Positions 1 through 8,230 of a DNA stretch of 64,000 nt are shown piece by piece (the first letter of the stretch is position 1; each line of letters opens with the position of its first letter). Source of the DNA: Streptomyces hundungensis (GTDB taxonomy: Bacteria > Actinomycetota > Actinomycetes > Streptomycetales > Streptomycetaceae); the NCBI RefSeq assembly GCF_003627815.1, contig NZ_CP032698.1, positions 4,650,001 through 4,714,000 on the forward strand. The letters are read 5' to 3'. Position numbers and translations under genes: made by a program. Under the pieces are notes generated by a model. That model saw nothing but the letters and a program-made list of their open reading frames with translations. It ran no database searches and was not told where the DNA came from.

Positions 1-1
1 T

Positions 2-82
2 CCGGCCAGTGTGAGCGGCCCGTCCGCCCCGGTCAACGTGCCCCGGATCGAGCCGACCGGGGAAGCCGGGACGCGGCGGTGA
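2..82 (+). CDS. C-terminal end of an unidentified upstream gene (partial)
   Basis: Frame 2 is open from the window edge to a TGA at 80-82 and encodes a short Pro/Gly/Thr-rich end finishing ...GEAGTRR. Third codon positions are mostly G or C, as expected for a Streptomyces gene, so this may be the 3' end of a gene that starts outside the window. Only 26 residues are visible, no domain can be named, and frame 1 is also open here, so the call is weak. The following 200 bases, up to the acetyltransferase start at 283, are C- and T-rich and show no gene. Confidence 0.3.
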   Translation, partial: PASVSGPSAPVNVPRIEPTGEAGTRR

Positions 83-282
83 TCGACGCGCTCGCCGCCA
101 TCCGCCACTGCGACACCGCCCGACGAAAGCCTCGGGCGCGCCCGGCGAAAGCCTCCGGCACGTCCGCAAAGGCGTCGCGCCCACCCCCGCATACCCTCTC
201 CCCTCCCGCATTTCCTCCCCCCTCTTCCCCTCTCCTCCTCTCCCCTGTTCCGAGAACCGCCGTGACCTGCCACGCTGTTGCG

Positions 283-834
283 ATGACAGAGGTGTTCTTG
301 CGGCGGCTGTCCCGATGGCAGGCCGAGCAGCAACGGGAATCCGTCGCGGACCTGTACGTAGCGGCGTACGAAGAGGTGCCGGGCGCGCAGTCGCCGGGCC
401 GGAGCGGCTTCCTGCGCCGCTTCGAGGAGGATGTGCAACGCCCCGGCTTCGACATGATCATCGCGGGCGACCCGTTCCTGGTGGGCTGCGCCTACGGATA
501 TCCGCCCGGACGCGAGGGCGAGTGGTGGCACGGCTTCCGCGGCGCCGAGACCGACGGGACCGAGGAACTGGCCGCCTCCGACCGGGTGTTCGCGCTGGCC
601 GAGCTCATGGTGCTTCCCGATCGTCGTCGCATGGGCATCGCGACCCGCCTTCAGGAGCGACTCCTGGAACGCCAGGAAGCCGACCTCCTCACCACCCTGA
701 TCGCCGCCACCAACACCCCCGCGGCGGCGGCGTACACCTCCTGGGGCTGGACCAGATCGCACCGCCCCCCGACCGCCCCGGCCCCCGTAGAGGGCGAGCG
801 CATGGAGGCCTGGACCCGACGCCCGGCGGGTTGA
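283..834 (+). CDS. GNAT-family N-acetyltransferase
   Basis: Predicted 183-residue acetyltransferase of the GNAT fold, transferring an acetyl group from acetyl-CoA to an unknown amine. The acetyl-CoA binding motif A is visible as LMVLPDRRRMGIATRLQERL, with the R-x-x-G-x-A loop, preceded by a beta strand holding FALAELMV. A later AAAAYTSWGW segment fits the usual 'A-x-x-x-Y-x-x-x-G' motif near the C-terminus. The frame stays open further upstream, but that translation is Pro/Ser-rich and unlike a GNAT N-terminus, so I start at the ATG at 283. It stands alone, convergent with the kinase gene. The substrate cannot be inferred. Confidence 0.8.
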   Translation: MTEVFLRRLSRWQAEQQRESVADLYVAAYEEVPGAQSPGRSGFLRRFEEDVQRPGFDMIIAGDPFLVGCAYGYPPGREGEWWHGFRGAETDGTEELAASDRVFALAELMVLPDRRRMGIATRLQERLLERQEADLLTTLIAATNTPAAAAYTSWGWTRSHRPPTAPAPVEGERMEAWTRRPAG

Positions 835-905
835 GAAGGGAGCCGGCGGGAGGGCGTCCCCCGCGCCAGAGCCCTCCCGCGCGAGGCCGCCCCGGGAGTC
901 CCTCC

Positions 906-2555
906 TCACCGGACTCCCTCCCTCACCCCCCGCGCACGCCGGGCGAAAACCGCCGGGACGACGTAGATCATCGCGAGCGAGCCCAGGGCGAGGAAGAAGG
1001 AGAACACGCCGTTCAGGGAGTCCACCAGGTTCTGGTAACCGGTCACCACGCCGTGGTGACGCGCGGCCACACCCATCGCGTCGTACGTGCTGATCCCCCA
1101 CCAGCCCTGCACCTCGAAGAAGGCGAGGACCAGCCAGAACACCTGGTTCAGCCGACACCACTGCCCGACCGGCATCCGCCCCCGAACCGCCGTGAGCCAA
1201 CCGCACAGCGCGAGCAGCCCCGGTACGACGACGACCCGCAGCCAGCCCATGAAGCTGGGCTCCGCGAACACCACCAGATACGAACCGATCCCCAGCGGAA
1301 GCAGCCAGAGCAACCCGAACAACGGCTGCCCGATGAGCCCGCCGTACACCCAGGAATGGTCACGGGCGTCGGCCATGGGGGAGCCGGAGGCGGGGGAGGA
1401 GGAGTACGAGTACGGGTGTGAGTACGGGGACGAGGGCGTGGGCCCCGGCCCGGACCTGGACTCCGACCCGGCCCCGGCCCCGGACGAGTAGGGCGGCGGG
1501 GTGCGGGGCGGAGGCGGGGGAGCGGAGGGCCGTCCCGTCCCGGGCCCCTGCGTCGCGGCACCGAAGAACCCGTCCGTGGCCCCGAACGGTGCCCCGGGCC
1601 GACCGAACGGCGCCCCGGACCCACCGCGGGGCGACTCCGCCCCAGGATCAGGCTCGGTCTCCACCCCCGCCCGCCCGCGGCCGCCCCCCGCCTCCAGGTC
1701 GTCCCGCGCCTCCAGATTCAGCAACTGCTCCGACGTACGGGCGATCGCGGACGCCACCGCCGCGGGCAGCCACGTGTCGGAGGTGGTGTCCAACGCCCGC
1801 GCCTGGACGTGTAGTTGAGCGGCAGAAGGACGCCGCTCAGGATCCTGGTCAAGGCAGTGGGAGATAAGGAGAGCCAACTGCTCGGACACGCCCGGGAGTT
1901 CGGCGGGACGCGTGCCGCGCCGCGGAGTGATGCCGGTCGCGGCGAAGACCAGCGTCAGGCCGTAGCTGTAGATGTCACTCGCAGCCGTGACGCGCTCCCC
2001 GTACGCCTGCTCCGGTGACATGTAGGCGGGCGTACCGATGCGCGCGCCCGACATGGTCAGACCGGTGTCCAGAGCCGCGTGCACGATGCCGAAGTCGATG
2101 AGCCGAGGGCCCGAAGTGGAGAGCAGCACGTTGGAGGGCTTGAGGTCCCGGTGGACGAGGCTCTTGCCGTGGACGTGTTCCAGGGTCTGAGCCAGGTCGG
2201 CCGCGAACCGCCACAGCGCCTGTTCGGGCAGCGGCCCGAACTCGTCCACCGCGTCCTGCAAGGAGGGCCCCGGCAGGTAGTCCGAGGCGTACCAGGGCTG
2301 CCGCTCGTCGACCCCGGCGTCCACGACCGGCACGGTGCCGGCGCCGGAGACCCGCCGTACCACGTCCACCTCGCGCCGGAACCGGTCCCGGAAACCCGGC
2401 AGGGCCGCCATGTCGGAGTGGATGAGCTTGAGCGCCACCGCCCTGCCGCCGGGGGTGCGCGCCAGATAGACCCGCCCCATGCCCCCTTCGCCGAGCCGCC
2501 CCAGAACCCGGTACCCACCGACGGTACGCGGATCCCGCTCGTCCAGCGCTTCCAT
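906..2555 (-). CDS. Membrane-anchored Ser/Thr protein kinase
   Basis: Eukaryotic-like (PknB-type) protein kinase of about 549 residues. The N-terminal catalytic domain is complete: Gly loop GEGGMGRVYLA (residues about 22-32), catalytic Lys43 in VALK, HRDLKPSNVLL catalytic loop, DFGI metal motif and GTPAYMSPEQ activation segment. A Pro/Gly/Ser-rich linker follows. The C-terminal 160 residues hold about four hydrophobic segments (for example GLLWLLPLGIGSYLVVF and VFSFFLALGSLAMIYVV), so the protein is membrane-anchored without a PASTA sensor. ATG at 2555 is chosen over the TTG one codon upstream; a G-rich ribosome site precedes both. The target is unknown. The C-terminal membrane module may be the sensor (inference). 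Confidence 0.93.
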   Translation of the reverse strand: MEALDERDPRTVGGYRVLGRLGEGGMGRVYLARTPGGRAVALKLIHSDMAALPGFRDRFRREVDVVRRVSGAGTVPVVDAGVDERQPWYASDYLPGPSLQDAVDEFGPLPEQALWRFAADLAQTLEHVHGKSLVHRDLKPSNVLLSTSGPRLIDFGIVHAALDTGLTMSGARIGTPAYMSPEQAYGERVTAASDIYSYGLTLVFAATGITPRRGTRPAELPGVSEQLALLISHCLDQDPERRPSAAQLHVQARALDTTSDTWLPAAVASAIARTSEQLLNLEARDDLEAGGGRGRAGVETEPDPGAESPRGGSGAPFGRPGAPFGATDGFFGAATQGPGTGRPSAPPPPPRTPPPYSSGAGAGSESRSGPGPTPSSPYSHPYSYSSSPASGSPMADARDHSWVYGGLIGQPLFGLLWLLPLGIGSYLVVFAEPSFMGWLRVVVVPGLLALCGWLTAVRGRMPVGQWCRLNQVFWLVLAFFEVQGWWGISTYDAMGVAARHHGVVTGYQNLVDSLNGVFSFFLALGSLAMIYVVPAVFARRARGVREGVR

Positions 2556-2754
2556 CAACTGCCCCCCGGTACACCTTGGTTACCCCGTCCCGCATTCTGG
2601 CACGCCCCTCACCCACCCCAGGGCCCGAACAGACCGCCCCCGCCTGCCGGCTCGCGGGGCGGGCCGGGGACGGGCCGGGCGCGAGGCCGGCGACCGTACC
2701 GCCCACAGCCGGACGCATCCGGGAGCAGCCCGAGTCACCCCCGTGACAGGCGAG

Positions 2755-3651
2755 TCACCCGGCGTCGGCAGCCCGTGAACTACCGCGAAAAACCTGGCAG
2801 GTGTGCCAGGAACGGTGGGCCGCCGCGATGGGGTGGATACCGGGCTGAGGCCCGAGGAGCGGACGCCCCGCGAGCGCGGTTACCTGCGCGCGAGCGGCCT
2901 GACTGCGGCCGACGAAGCGCTGGGAGACCAGGATGCGGTGGCCGTCCCCTACACCCAGTACGCCCTTGTCGAAGAGCTTGTGGTGCAGCGAACACAGGCA
3001 CAGGCCGTTGTCGACGTCGTCGGGCCCGTCGAAGGCCCACCAGCGCACGTGCGCGGCCTCCAGCCCGACGGACGAGGTGTCGATCATGCCGTCGTAACCG
3101 CAGAAGGCACACCGGTACTCATAGGCGACCAGCACCAACTCCCGCATGCGCCGGTCCCGTTGGCGCCGCCCGGACACGGCCGGCCCTCCGGCCTCCACGG
3201 CTTCCAACTCCAGACCGACGGCGTCGCACAGGTCCTGGTGCAGTGAGGAGGGAAAGTTCAGATCGAGCAGCACCCGCGCCATGCGGCCCAACAGCGAAGG
3301 CTCCCGCCGGAGCGCGGCCCGGAGTTCCGGCGCCAGCCGCCCGGCGGCCCGCCCGGCCCGCAGCTCCCGCACCCCGGTGCCGGGGCTGCCGACCCCGCGC
3401 TCGGTCCGCACTTCCCACACCCCGTCGCTGACCAGATGATGGAAGGGATAGGCGGGCGTGGTCGCCCGAGGCGGCCCGTACTCCACGAGCAGCCGCCGCA
3501 GATCCCCCTCCACCACGCTGTACACCAACTCGGCCCCGGCATCGGCCTGATACCGCCCCAGCGCGTACAACATCAACAACGGCTTGTGCGGCGCCCGCGC
3601 CCCACCCCGACTCCACTGCCTCAACGTCGCAACCCGCCCGAGCCAGTCCAT
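2755..3651 (-). CDS. Phosphorothioate-DNA-binding HNH restriction endonuclease (ScoMcrA-like)
   Basis: Predicted type IV (modification-dependent) restriction enzyme of 298 residues. The N-terminus (MDWLGRVATLRQWS, RAPHKPLLMLYALGRYQ, PAYPFHHL) matches the sulfur-binding domain that recognises phosphorothioated DNA, as I know it from the ScoMcrA/SprMcrA family. The C-terminal half carries an HNH nuclease: CAFCGYDG, then LEAAHVRWW, DNGLCLCSLHHKLFDKG, with paired cysteines for zinc and the metal-binding histidines intact. The start is the ATG at 3651, where the family consensus begins; the upstream extension is discarded. No dnd sulfur-modification genes are visible nearby, consistent with a host that cuts incoming sulfur-modified DNA rather than making it. 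Confidence 0.85.
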   Translation of the reverse strand: MDWLGRVATLRQWSRGGARAPHKPLLMLYALGRYQADAGAELVYSVVEGDLRRLLVEYGPPRATTPAYPFHHLVSDGVWEVRTERGVGSPGTGVRELRAGRAAGRLAPELRAALRREPSLLGRMARVLLDLNFPSSLHQDLCDAVGLELEAVEAGGPAVSGRRQRDRRMRELVLVAYEYRCAFCGYDGMIDTSSVGLEAAHVRWWAFDGPDDVDNGLCLCSLHHKLFDKGVLGVGDGHRILVSQRFVGRSQAARAQVTALAGRPLLGPQPGIHPIAAAHRSWHTCQVFRGSSRAADAG

Positions 3652-3747
3652 GCCGCGGATCGTAGTAAACCCCGCCCGCCTACCTGTCTGGCCCCCCGGC
3701 CCTGGTACTGCCCGAGGGGCGGGCCTCACGCCGTCCGTCAGCTTGCC

Positions 3748-4068
3748 TCAATCGTCGTACCCGTCGTACCCGTCGTAGTAGTCGTCTTCCTCGTCGAAGT
3801 CGCAACCGTTCCTCGCGGCCTTGGCTCCGTCTAGGAGGCCGTGGGCGTAAGCCGCCGCGTTCGCCATACGCGCGGAGTTGTTTGTGGCGACGAGGGTGAC
3901 GACGACTGTGCCCACAACGGTGACAGCAAACCCGCCGGCTGCTACCGCAATCTGCTTCCAGGAGGGTCCAGACCTGACCGGACCGGCTTTGGCTTCAGTA
4001 ACCTCGCAAGCTACTGAACTGGAAGGCTCGGGCGCCTTCTCTTCACCGTTCTCGGAGACCTTGCTCAT
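3748..4068 (-). CDS. Small single-pass membrane protein with acidic Tyr/Asp tail
   Basis: Unrecognised 106-residue protein. A polar N-terminus (MSKVSENGEEK) is followed by one hydrophobic segment of about 20 residues (IAVAAGGFAVTVVGTVVVTL, residues about 40-60) and a C-terminus ending in the acidic DEEDDYYDGYDGYDD. ATG at 4068 is preceded by GGAAGG at a good distance; a start 11 codons further up has no such site. It sits between the restriction gene and the integrase relic, so it may be cargo of the old element (inference). The repeated GTCGTACCC at 3756-3775 encodes the DGY repeats. Confidence 0.6.
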   Translation of the reverse strand: MSKVSENGEEKAPEPSSSVACEVTEAKAGPVRSGPSWKQIAVAAGGFAVTVVGTVVVTLVATNNSARMANAAAYAHGLLDGAKAARNGCDFDEEDDYYDGYDGYDD

Positions 4069-4461
4069 CAGGCTGCACCTTCCAACTGCCCGGGCAGCCA
4101 AGCCAAACGGCTGCTTCCCGCTCGCTCACTGCCGCATTCTGTGTCATTCGGCCCGTGGGACACCACCTGGTTCGGTCAAGTCGATCCAGTACCCCACCAG
4201 ACACCAGGGCAGAATTTGCCCTTATACGGGGAGGGTTGACATTCCCAGGACTCCAGCGACCTCCCGGCCTCCGCCGTAGCCTGTCCAACCACACTCCAGC
4301 TTCCGGCTCATCGCAGAAGGCCCGGGACAGTCCGACTTCGCTGCAAGACCGCTTGCTCCCGAAGTGACTTGGGTGGGGGTGGTGGCTTGGGCAGCGTTAT
4401 CTATCACCCGCGCTGATGGTGCGCTGACGTTCGTGTTGGTTCGCCGTTGTTCGTCGGCGTT
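4069..4461. other. Gap without a recognisable gene
   Basis: Nearly 400 bases with no convincing gene. Only short frames without ribosome sites or family resemblance are present. Base composition is more even and AT-richer than in the flanking genes. I read it as decayed material belonging to the same degraded element as the integrase relic. The non-coding relic stretch continues to about 4868. Confidence 0.5.
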
Positions 4462-4482
4462 GTCACGCAGTTAGACACTCAC
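4462..4482 (+). repeat. 21-bp arm-site-like direct repeat, copy 1
   Basis: GTCACGCAGTTAGACACTCAC. It differs at two positions from the copy at 5388-5408, and the two copies flank the integrase relic. I recall a 17-bp arm-type site GTCACGCAG(A/T)TAGACAC for the integrase of pSAM2, which integrates in tRNA-Pro. Both copies here fit that pattern exactly over those 17 bases. Confidence 0.7.
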
Positions 4483-4868
4483 CGCAGGACCGTCACCGAG
4501 CTGTCGGTGACTCCGAGATCTGGCACGCATACTCCTCGACGATCTGCGGCACAACGCTTTGGGCGTCCTCGGCTTGCAGAGTTGCAACGTCCGCCATCGA
4601 TCCAGGCAGAGCCCGAGCAGACACGGCCTATTGCGCCCAGGTCGTTCGTAGTAAACGAGCAACCGCCACAGGATGGGAGCCCACCAGGCTCGCTACGTTC
4701 GGCCGGCACTCGGCACCGGCGCCCCCTCCATCCCGGAGTCGGCCGATCCCCCGCCGGAGGCATGCCCTTGGCCCTGGCGCACCGTGCGGTGTCGCCTCAT
4801 GGCCCCGGGCCCATTCCGCATGCGGGAGGGCGTCGGCGCAACGCGCGCGCGGAGCAGGCCGGAGGCAG

Positions 4869-5388
4869 GAGCATCGCGCGGAGCGGAGCCGGGAGCTTGA
4901 GTACGGGTTCAATGGCAGGGACCCATCGACGGTGAAGACGATCAAGATCCTCTGCGACACCCATGTCATTCCGGCTCTGGGCGCCCGTAAGCTCCGGGAT
5001 CTCAGCGTCGACGACGTGGACAAGTGGCTCGCGGGCAAGTGGAAGGTGCTCAGCCCCCGCTCGCTGGAAGCTGTCCGTTCCTGTCTGAACCGTGCGATCA
5101 AGCAGGCCATGGCGCGGGACAAGGTGAAGCGGAATGTCGTAGAGCTGTACTCCGTCCCTGCCGAGCGCCCTGGTCGGCCGTCCAAGTCCCTCACACTCGA
5201 GCAGGCCGACTCGGTTCTCGTGGCTGCCGAGGATTCACCCGTCGCTCGAAGAGATCTCGCGACTGGTCGGTCACTCCAGTACGGCTGTCACTGAAGAGGT
5301 CTACCGGAAGCCGATCCGCCCGGTGATCCAGACCGGGGCCACTGCGATGGACAGCATCTTCGGCACGCCCCCGCCTCCGAAGCGGTAG
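4869..5388 (+). pseudogene. Internally deleted tyrosine-recombinase integrase (pSAM2-type relic)
   Basis: The first part, in the frame of position 4932, encodes a core-binding (SAM-like) domain with DPSTVKTIKILCDTHVIPAL, RKLRDLSVDDVDKWLAG and the linker up to LTLEQADSVLVAAEDS. At about 5230-5245 the reading shifts frame, and the second part (ending at the TAG at 5386-5388) encodes the C-terminal end LEEISRLVGHSSTAVTEEVY followed by RKPIRP and MDSIFG. The last catalytic His and the nucleophilic Tyr are present, but the segment with the first catalytic Arg, the Lys and the H-x-x-R box is missing, so about 150-200 residues were lost. The gene cannot make an active recombinase. The true original start upstream of 4869 is not identifiable. 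Confidence 0.85.
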
Positions 5389-5408
5389 TCACGCAGATAG
5401 ACACGCAC
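5388..5408 (+). repeat. 21-bp arm-site-like direct repeat, copy 2
   Basis: GTCACGCAGATAGACACGCAC. It starts on the last base of the integrase relic's stop codon and lies 57 bases from the 3' end of tRNA-Pro. It has the same 17-base pattern as the copy at 4462. The position between int and the tRNA 3' end is where an integrase arm-binding site of a tRNA-integrating element is expected. Confidence 0.7.
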
Positions 5409-5413
5409 AACGA

Positions 5414-5451
5414 ATCAGGGCCACCGACTCACGTGAGTCGGTGGCCCTGAT
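5414..5451 (-). terminator. 38-bp perfect palindrome, terminator of tRNA-Pro
   Basis: A perfect 19-bp inverted repeat (atcagggccaccgactcac and its reverse complement) with no loop bases beyond the centre. It lies 15 bases downstream of the tRNA-Pro 3' end on the minus strand, where a factor-independent terminator is expected. Being symmetric, it could also stop transcription from the integrase relic side. Confidence 0.75.
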
Positions 5452-5465
5452 CTGCTACTTAGCTG

Positions 5466-5539
5466 TCGGGGTGGCGGGATTTGAACCCACGACCTCTTCG
5501 TCCCGAACGAAGCGCGCTGCCAAGCTGCGCTACACCCCG
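5466..5539 (-). tRNA. tRNA-Pro (anticodon CGG)
   Basis: 74 nt on the minus strand, beginning CGGGGTGTAGCGCAGCTTGG and ending CCACCCCGA without an encoded CCA. The acceptor stem pairs CGGGGTG with CACCCCG. The anticodon stem-loop is CTTCG-TTCGGGA-CGAAG, giving anticodon CGG. The T loop reads GGTTCAAATCC. Its 3' end faces the integrase relic, and tRNA-Pro is the known attachment gene of pSAM2, so the tRNA doubles as the likely attachment site. Confidence 0.97.
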
Positions 5540-5573
5540 ATTGTCTCCGCTTGTCGCGGCGACGTCGTTTACT

Positions 5574-6335
5574 TTAGCCCACTGGCGGCCGGAGACGAAA
5601 TCCGGTTTTCGGGGGCTTCGGGTGCGGGCGGATGTGGTCCAGGCCGGTGATCGTCAGGGCCAGGGCGTAGAAGGCGAGGCCCAGGACGAGCGCGTTGGTG
5701 AGGACGCCCGGGTAGCCGTGCTGGTCGACGTCGAGGAAGGGGTAGGGGTAGCGGCCCACCGTGCCGGGGGCGAGCAGGGCGCCTCGGATCAGGGCGAACG
5801 TGAAGTAGGCCAGGGGATACGCCAGCCACTGGGCGGCGTGGCGCGGGCGCAGGCCGCCCGGGCGGGTCAGGAGGAGCCAGTCCAGTACCGCGCCGAGCGG
5901 GGTGACGGTGTGCAGGAGCTGGTTCGACGCGGAGCGCCAGTCCGTCATGACCGCCGTCGGGTCGTCCGTCATCGAGAAGCCGCTGGAGCTGTTGGCCAGG
6001 ATCAGGTGGTAGACCAGGCCGGTGATCGAGATGTAGAGGAGTACGCCGCCCGTGACGCGGGCGGGCAGCGGGGGCTCGCCCCTCCAGGCGCGTATCGCCG
6101 ACCATCCGAAGGCGACGGCGACCAGCACGTTGGACTGGATCGTGAAATAGCTCAGGACGCGCGGGGGGCTGCCCGTGACCAGGTCGATCACGATGCCCGT
6201 CACCGCTGCCAGGCAGATCAGCGCGCGGAAGACGGCCGCGTACGGGCGGCGGGGGGTCGGTAGGACTACGGAGGCGGGCACGTCGGGCATGTCGGCCACG
6301 CCGGGCGCTCGGGGGGATATGTGGTCGTACCGCAT
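5574..6335 (-). CDS. Pr6Pr-family integral membrane protein
   Basis: 253-residue polytopic membrane protein resembling the Pr6Pr/FAR-17a-like family that is common and uncharacterised in Streptomyces. About six hydrophobic helices are visible: VFRALICLAAVTGIVIDLV, YFTIQSNVLVAVAFGWSAI, VTGGVLLYISITGLVYHLIL, LLHTVTPLGAVLDWLLL, WLAYPLAYFTFALIRGALL and VLTNALVLGLAFYALALTI. The family's YFT-x-x-SN and H-x-x-x-P features are present. ATG at 6335 has GGTGA five bases upstream; an in-frame ATG at 6290 is possible. It lies alone between tRNA-Pro and the phosphoesterase gene. The biochemical role is unknown. Confidence 0.75.
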   Translation of the reverse strand: MRYDHISPRAPGVADMPDVPASVVLPTPRRPYAAVFRALICLAAVTGIVIDLVTGSPPRVLSYFTIQSNVLVAVAFGWSAIRAWRGEPPLPARVTGGVLLYISITGLVYHLILANSSSGFSMTDDPTAVMTDWRSASNQLLHTVTPLGAVLDWLLLTRPGGLRPRHAAQWLAYPLAYFTFALIRGALLAPGTVGRYPYPFLDVDQHGYPGVLTNALVLGLAFYALALTITGLDHIRPHPKPPKTGFRLRPPVG

Positions 6336-6446
6336 ACATTCACCGTAGGGGGTGGGTGCCGGCGCTACGAATCACCCCGCTCTCATTCCCTCCGCACGCT
6401 CTTGCCCCCTACCTCCACGACCTATCCCCCTCGCTACCCCGTCCCC

Positions 6447-7376
6447 TTACGGCCGGCGCTCCACCAGCGTCAGGAGCGTCGCCTCCGGGGGGCAGGCGAA
6501 GCGGACGGGGGTGTAGCGGTTGGTGCCGCAGCCCGCCGAGACGTGCAGGTAGGCGCGGTTGCCCTCGGTGGAGTGGGTGGACAGGCCCTTCACCCGGTCG
6601 GTGTCCAGGTCGCAGTTGGTGACCAGGGCGCCGTAGAAGGGGATGCACAGCTGGCCGCCGTGGGTGTGGCCGGCCAGGATCAGCGGGTAGCCGTCCGCGG
6701 TGAAGGCTTCCAGCGTGCGCAGGTACGGGGCGTGGACCACCGCGATCGACAGGTCGGCGTCCTTCTCGGGGCCGCCGGCGACCCGCTCGTACCGGTCGCG
6801 CTTGATGTGCGGGTCGTCCAGACCGGTGAAGGCCAGCTCCATCCCGTCCAGCTTGAGGCGGCCCCGCGTGTTGCTCAGGTTCACCCATCCCGCCGTGTCG
6901 AACGCGTCCCTCAGGTCTTCCCACGGGTTGTGGACGACGCCCTGGGCCGGCGCGTTGCCGTTGAGGCCGTGCCGGCCCTGCGCCTTCTCGAATAGGTACC
7001 GCGCGGGGTTGCGGAGCTTCGGGCCGTAGTAGTCGTTCGAGCCGAAGACGTACACACCGGGGAACTCCATCAGGGGGCCCAGCGCGTCGAGCGTCTCGGG
7101 CACGCCCTCCGGGTCGGACAGGTTGTCACCGGTGTTCACGACGAAGTCCGGGCGCAGGCCCGCCAGCGATTGCAGCCACGCACGCTTCTTGCGCTGGCCG
7201 CTCACCATGTGGATGTCCGAGACCTGGAGCACGCGCAACGGGCGAACCCCGGGCGGCAGCACGGGCACCGTCACCCGGCGCAGCCGGAACGATCTGGCCT
7301 CGAACCCGGCCGCATAGGCGAGGCCGGCCGCCCCGACTGCCGTGATGCCCAGGGGAATTCCGTATCGCGCGCGCAT
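6447..7376 (-). CDS. Calcineurin-like metallophosphoesterase
   Basis: 309-residue predicted metal-dependent phosphoesterase with an N-terminal hydrophobic segment (GIPLGITAVGAAGLAYAAGF), so probably anchored at the membrane. The five family motifs are present: VSDIHMV (Asp, His), VVNTGDNL (Gly-Asp-Asn), FGSNDYYG (the GNHD motif with His replaced by Asp-Tyr), AVVHAP (His) and LAGHTHGGQL (Gly-His-x-His). The SND variant keeps the key Asn. It resembles the YkuE/UDP-diacylglucosamine-hydrolase-like group, but the substrate cannot be told from sequence. The upstream 265 bases hold tandem repeats rather than a gene. Confidence 0.88.
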   Translation of the reverse strand: MRARYGIPLGITAVGAAGLAYAAGFEARSFRLRRVTVPVLPPGVRPLRVLQVSDIHMVSGQRKKRAWLQSLAGLRPDFVVNTGDNLSDPEGVPETLDALGPLMEFPGVYVFGSNDYYGPKLRNPARYLFEKAQGRHGLNGNAPAQGVVHNPWEDLRDAFDTAGWVNLSNTRGRLKLDGMELAFTGLDDPHIKRDRYERVAGGPEKDADLSIAVVHAPYLRTLEAFTADGYPLILAGHTHGGQLCIPFYGALVTNCDLDTDRVKGLSTHSTEGNRAYLHVSAGCGTNRYTPVRFACPPEATLLTLVERRP

Positions 7377-7400
7377 ACGCCCATGGTCGCAGACCCGGCC

Positions 7401-7500
7401 GCGACACCTGACGACACCTGACTACGCCCGATGCCGCCTGACGACACCTGATGCCGCCGCCCGACGACACCCGGCTCCGCCCGACGACACCCGGCTCCGC
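7401..7500. repeat. GC-rich tandem repeats between phosphoesterase and yqeY
   Basis: Two perfect head-to-tail copies of a 20-bp unit, CCGACGACACCCGGCTCCGC, occupy 7461-7480 and 7481-7500. Degenerate copies of the CGACGACACC(T/C)G core precede them from about 7401. The array lies in the divergent intergenic region and could act on either promoter, or may be neutral slippage. Confidence 0.85.
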
Positions 7501-7641
7501 TTGACGCCCCGCCTGGCAGGGCGCGACGACGGGGCACGGCCGGGCATGGCGGGGAATGGCGGGGTGGGACGGGGTCCGGCAGGGGAGGAGGCGGTGGAAA
7601 TCGGCGGGCGGGTACGCGCCCGCACCTGACACACTGGGGAC

Positions 7642-8106
7642 ATGACCACGCTCAAGGCCCGACTCAAGGACGACCTCACCACCGCCATGAAGGCGCGCGA
7701 CGAGCTGCGCTCGTCCACGCTCCGGCTGACCCTCACCGCCGTCGCCAAGGAAGAGGTCGCCGGTACGGCCGCGCGTGAGCTCTCCGACGACGAGGTGCTC
7801 AAGGTGATCGCCAAGGAGGCCAAGAAGCGCCGCGAGGCGGCGGAGGCCTTCGACAAGGGTGGACGGGCCGAATCCGCCGCGCGCGAGCTGGCCGAGGGCG
7901 AGATCCTCGACGCGTACCTGCCCAAGCAGCTCACCGACGACGAGCTCGCGGCGATCGTCGCCTCCGCCGTCGAGGAGGCCAGGGCCGCCGGCGCCGAGGG
8001 GCCGCGCGCGATGGGCGCCGTGATGAAGATCGTGAACCCGAAGGTGGCGGGTCTCGCCGACGGCGGGCGTGTCGCCGCCGCGGTGAAGAAGCTGCTGGCG
8101 GGCTGA
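7642..8106 (+). CDS. GatB/YqeY domain protein
   Basis: 154-residue YqeY-family protein of standard length. The first half has the family helices (LKARLKDDLTTAMKARDELR, STLRLTLTAVAKEEV), and the C-terminal half is the GatB-like tail domain (DAYLPKQLTDDELAAIVAS, MGAVMKIVNPKVAGLADGG). YqeY is related to the tRNA-binding tail of GatB, the aspartyl/glutamyl-tRNA amidotransferase subunit, but free-standing YqeY has no firmly assigned role. The start ATG at 7642 closely follows GGGGA, and it is convergent with the PBP gene, with a strong terminator between. Confidence 0.92.
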   Translation: MTTLKARLKDDLTTAMKARDELRSSTLRLTLTAVAKEEVAGTAARELSDDEVLKVIAKEAKKRREAAEAFDKGGRAESAARELAEGEILDAYLPKQLTDDELAAIVASAVEEARAAGAEGPRAMGAVMKIVNPKVAGLADGGRVAAAVKKLLAG

Positions 8107-8230
8107 GCCCCCCCGCACCCGGCAACACCCAGTCAACGCGCTGCACCACCGGGCACCGCGCCCCACCACCCGCACCACCCGCGCCGCGCCGCACCACCCG
8201 CATCCCCCGCGCCGCGCCGCACGCGTACGA

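Noticed and set aside
4447..4935. Plus-strand open frames around 4447-4935 as a gene
   Set aside because: The translation is low-complexity and out of frame with the integrase relic, and no family or ribosome site is seen.
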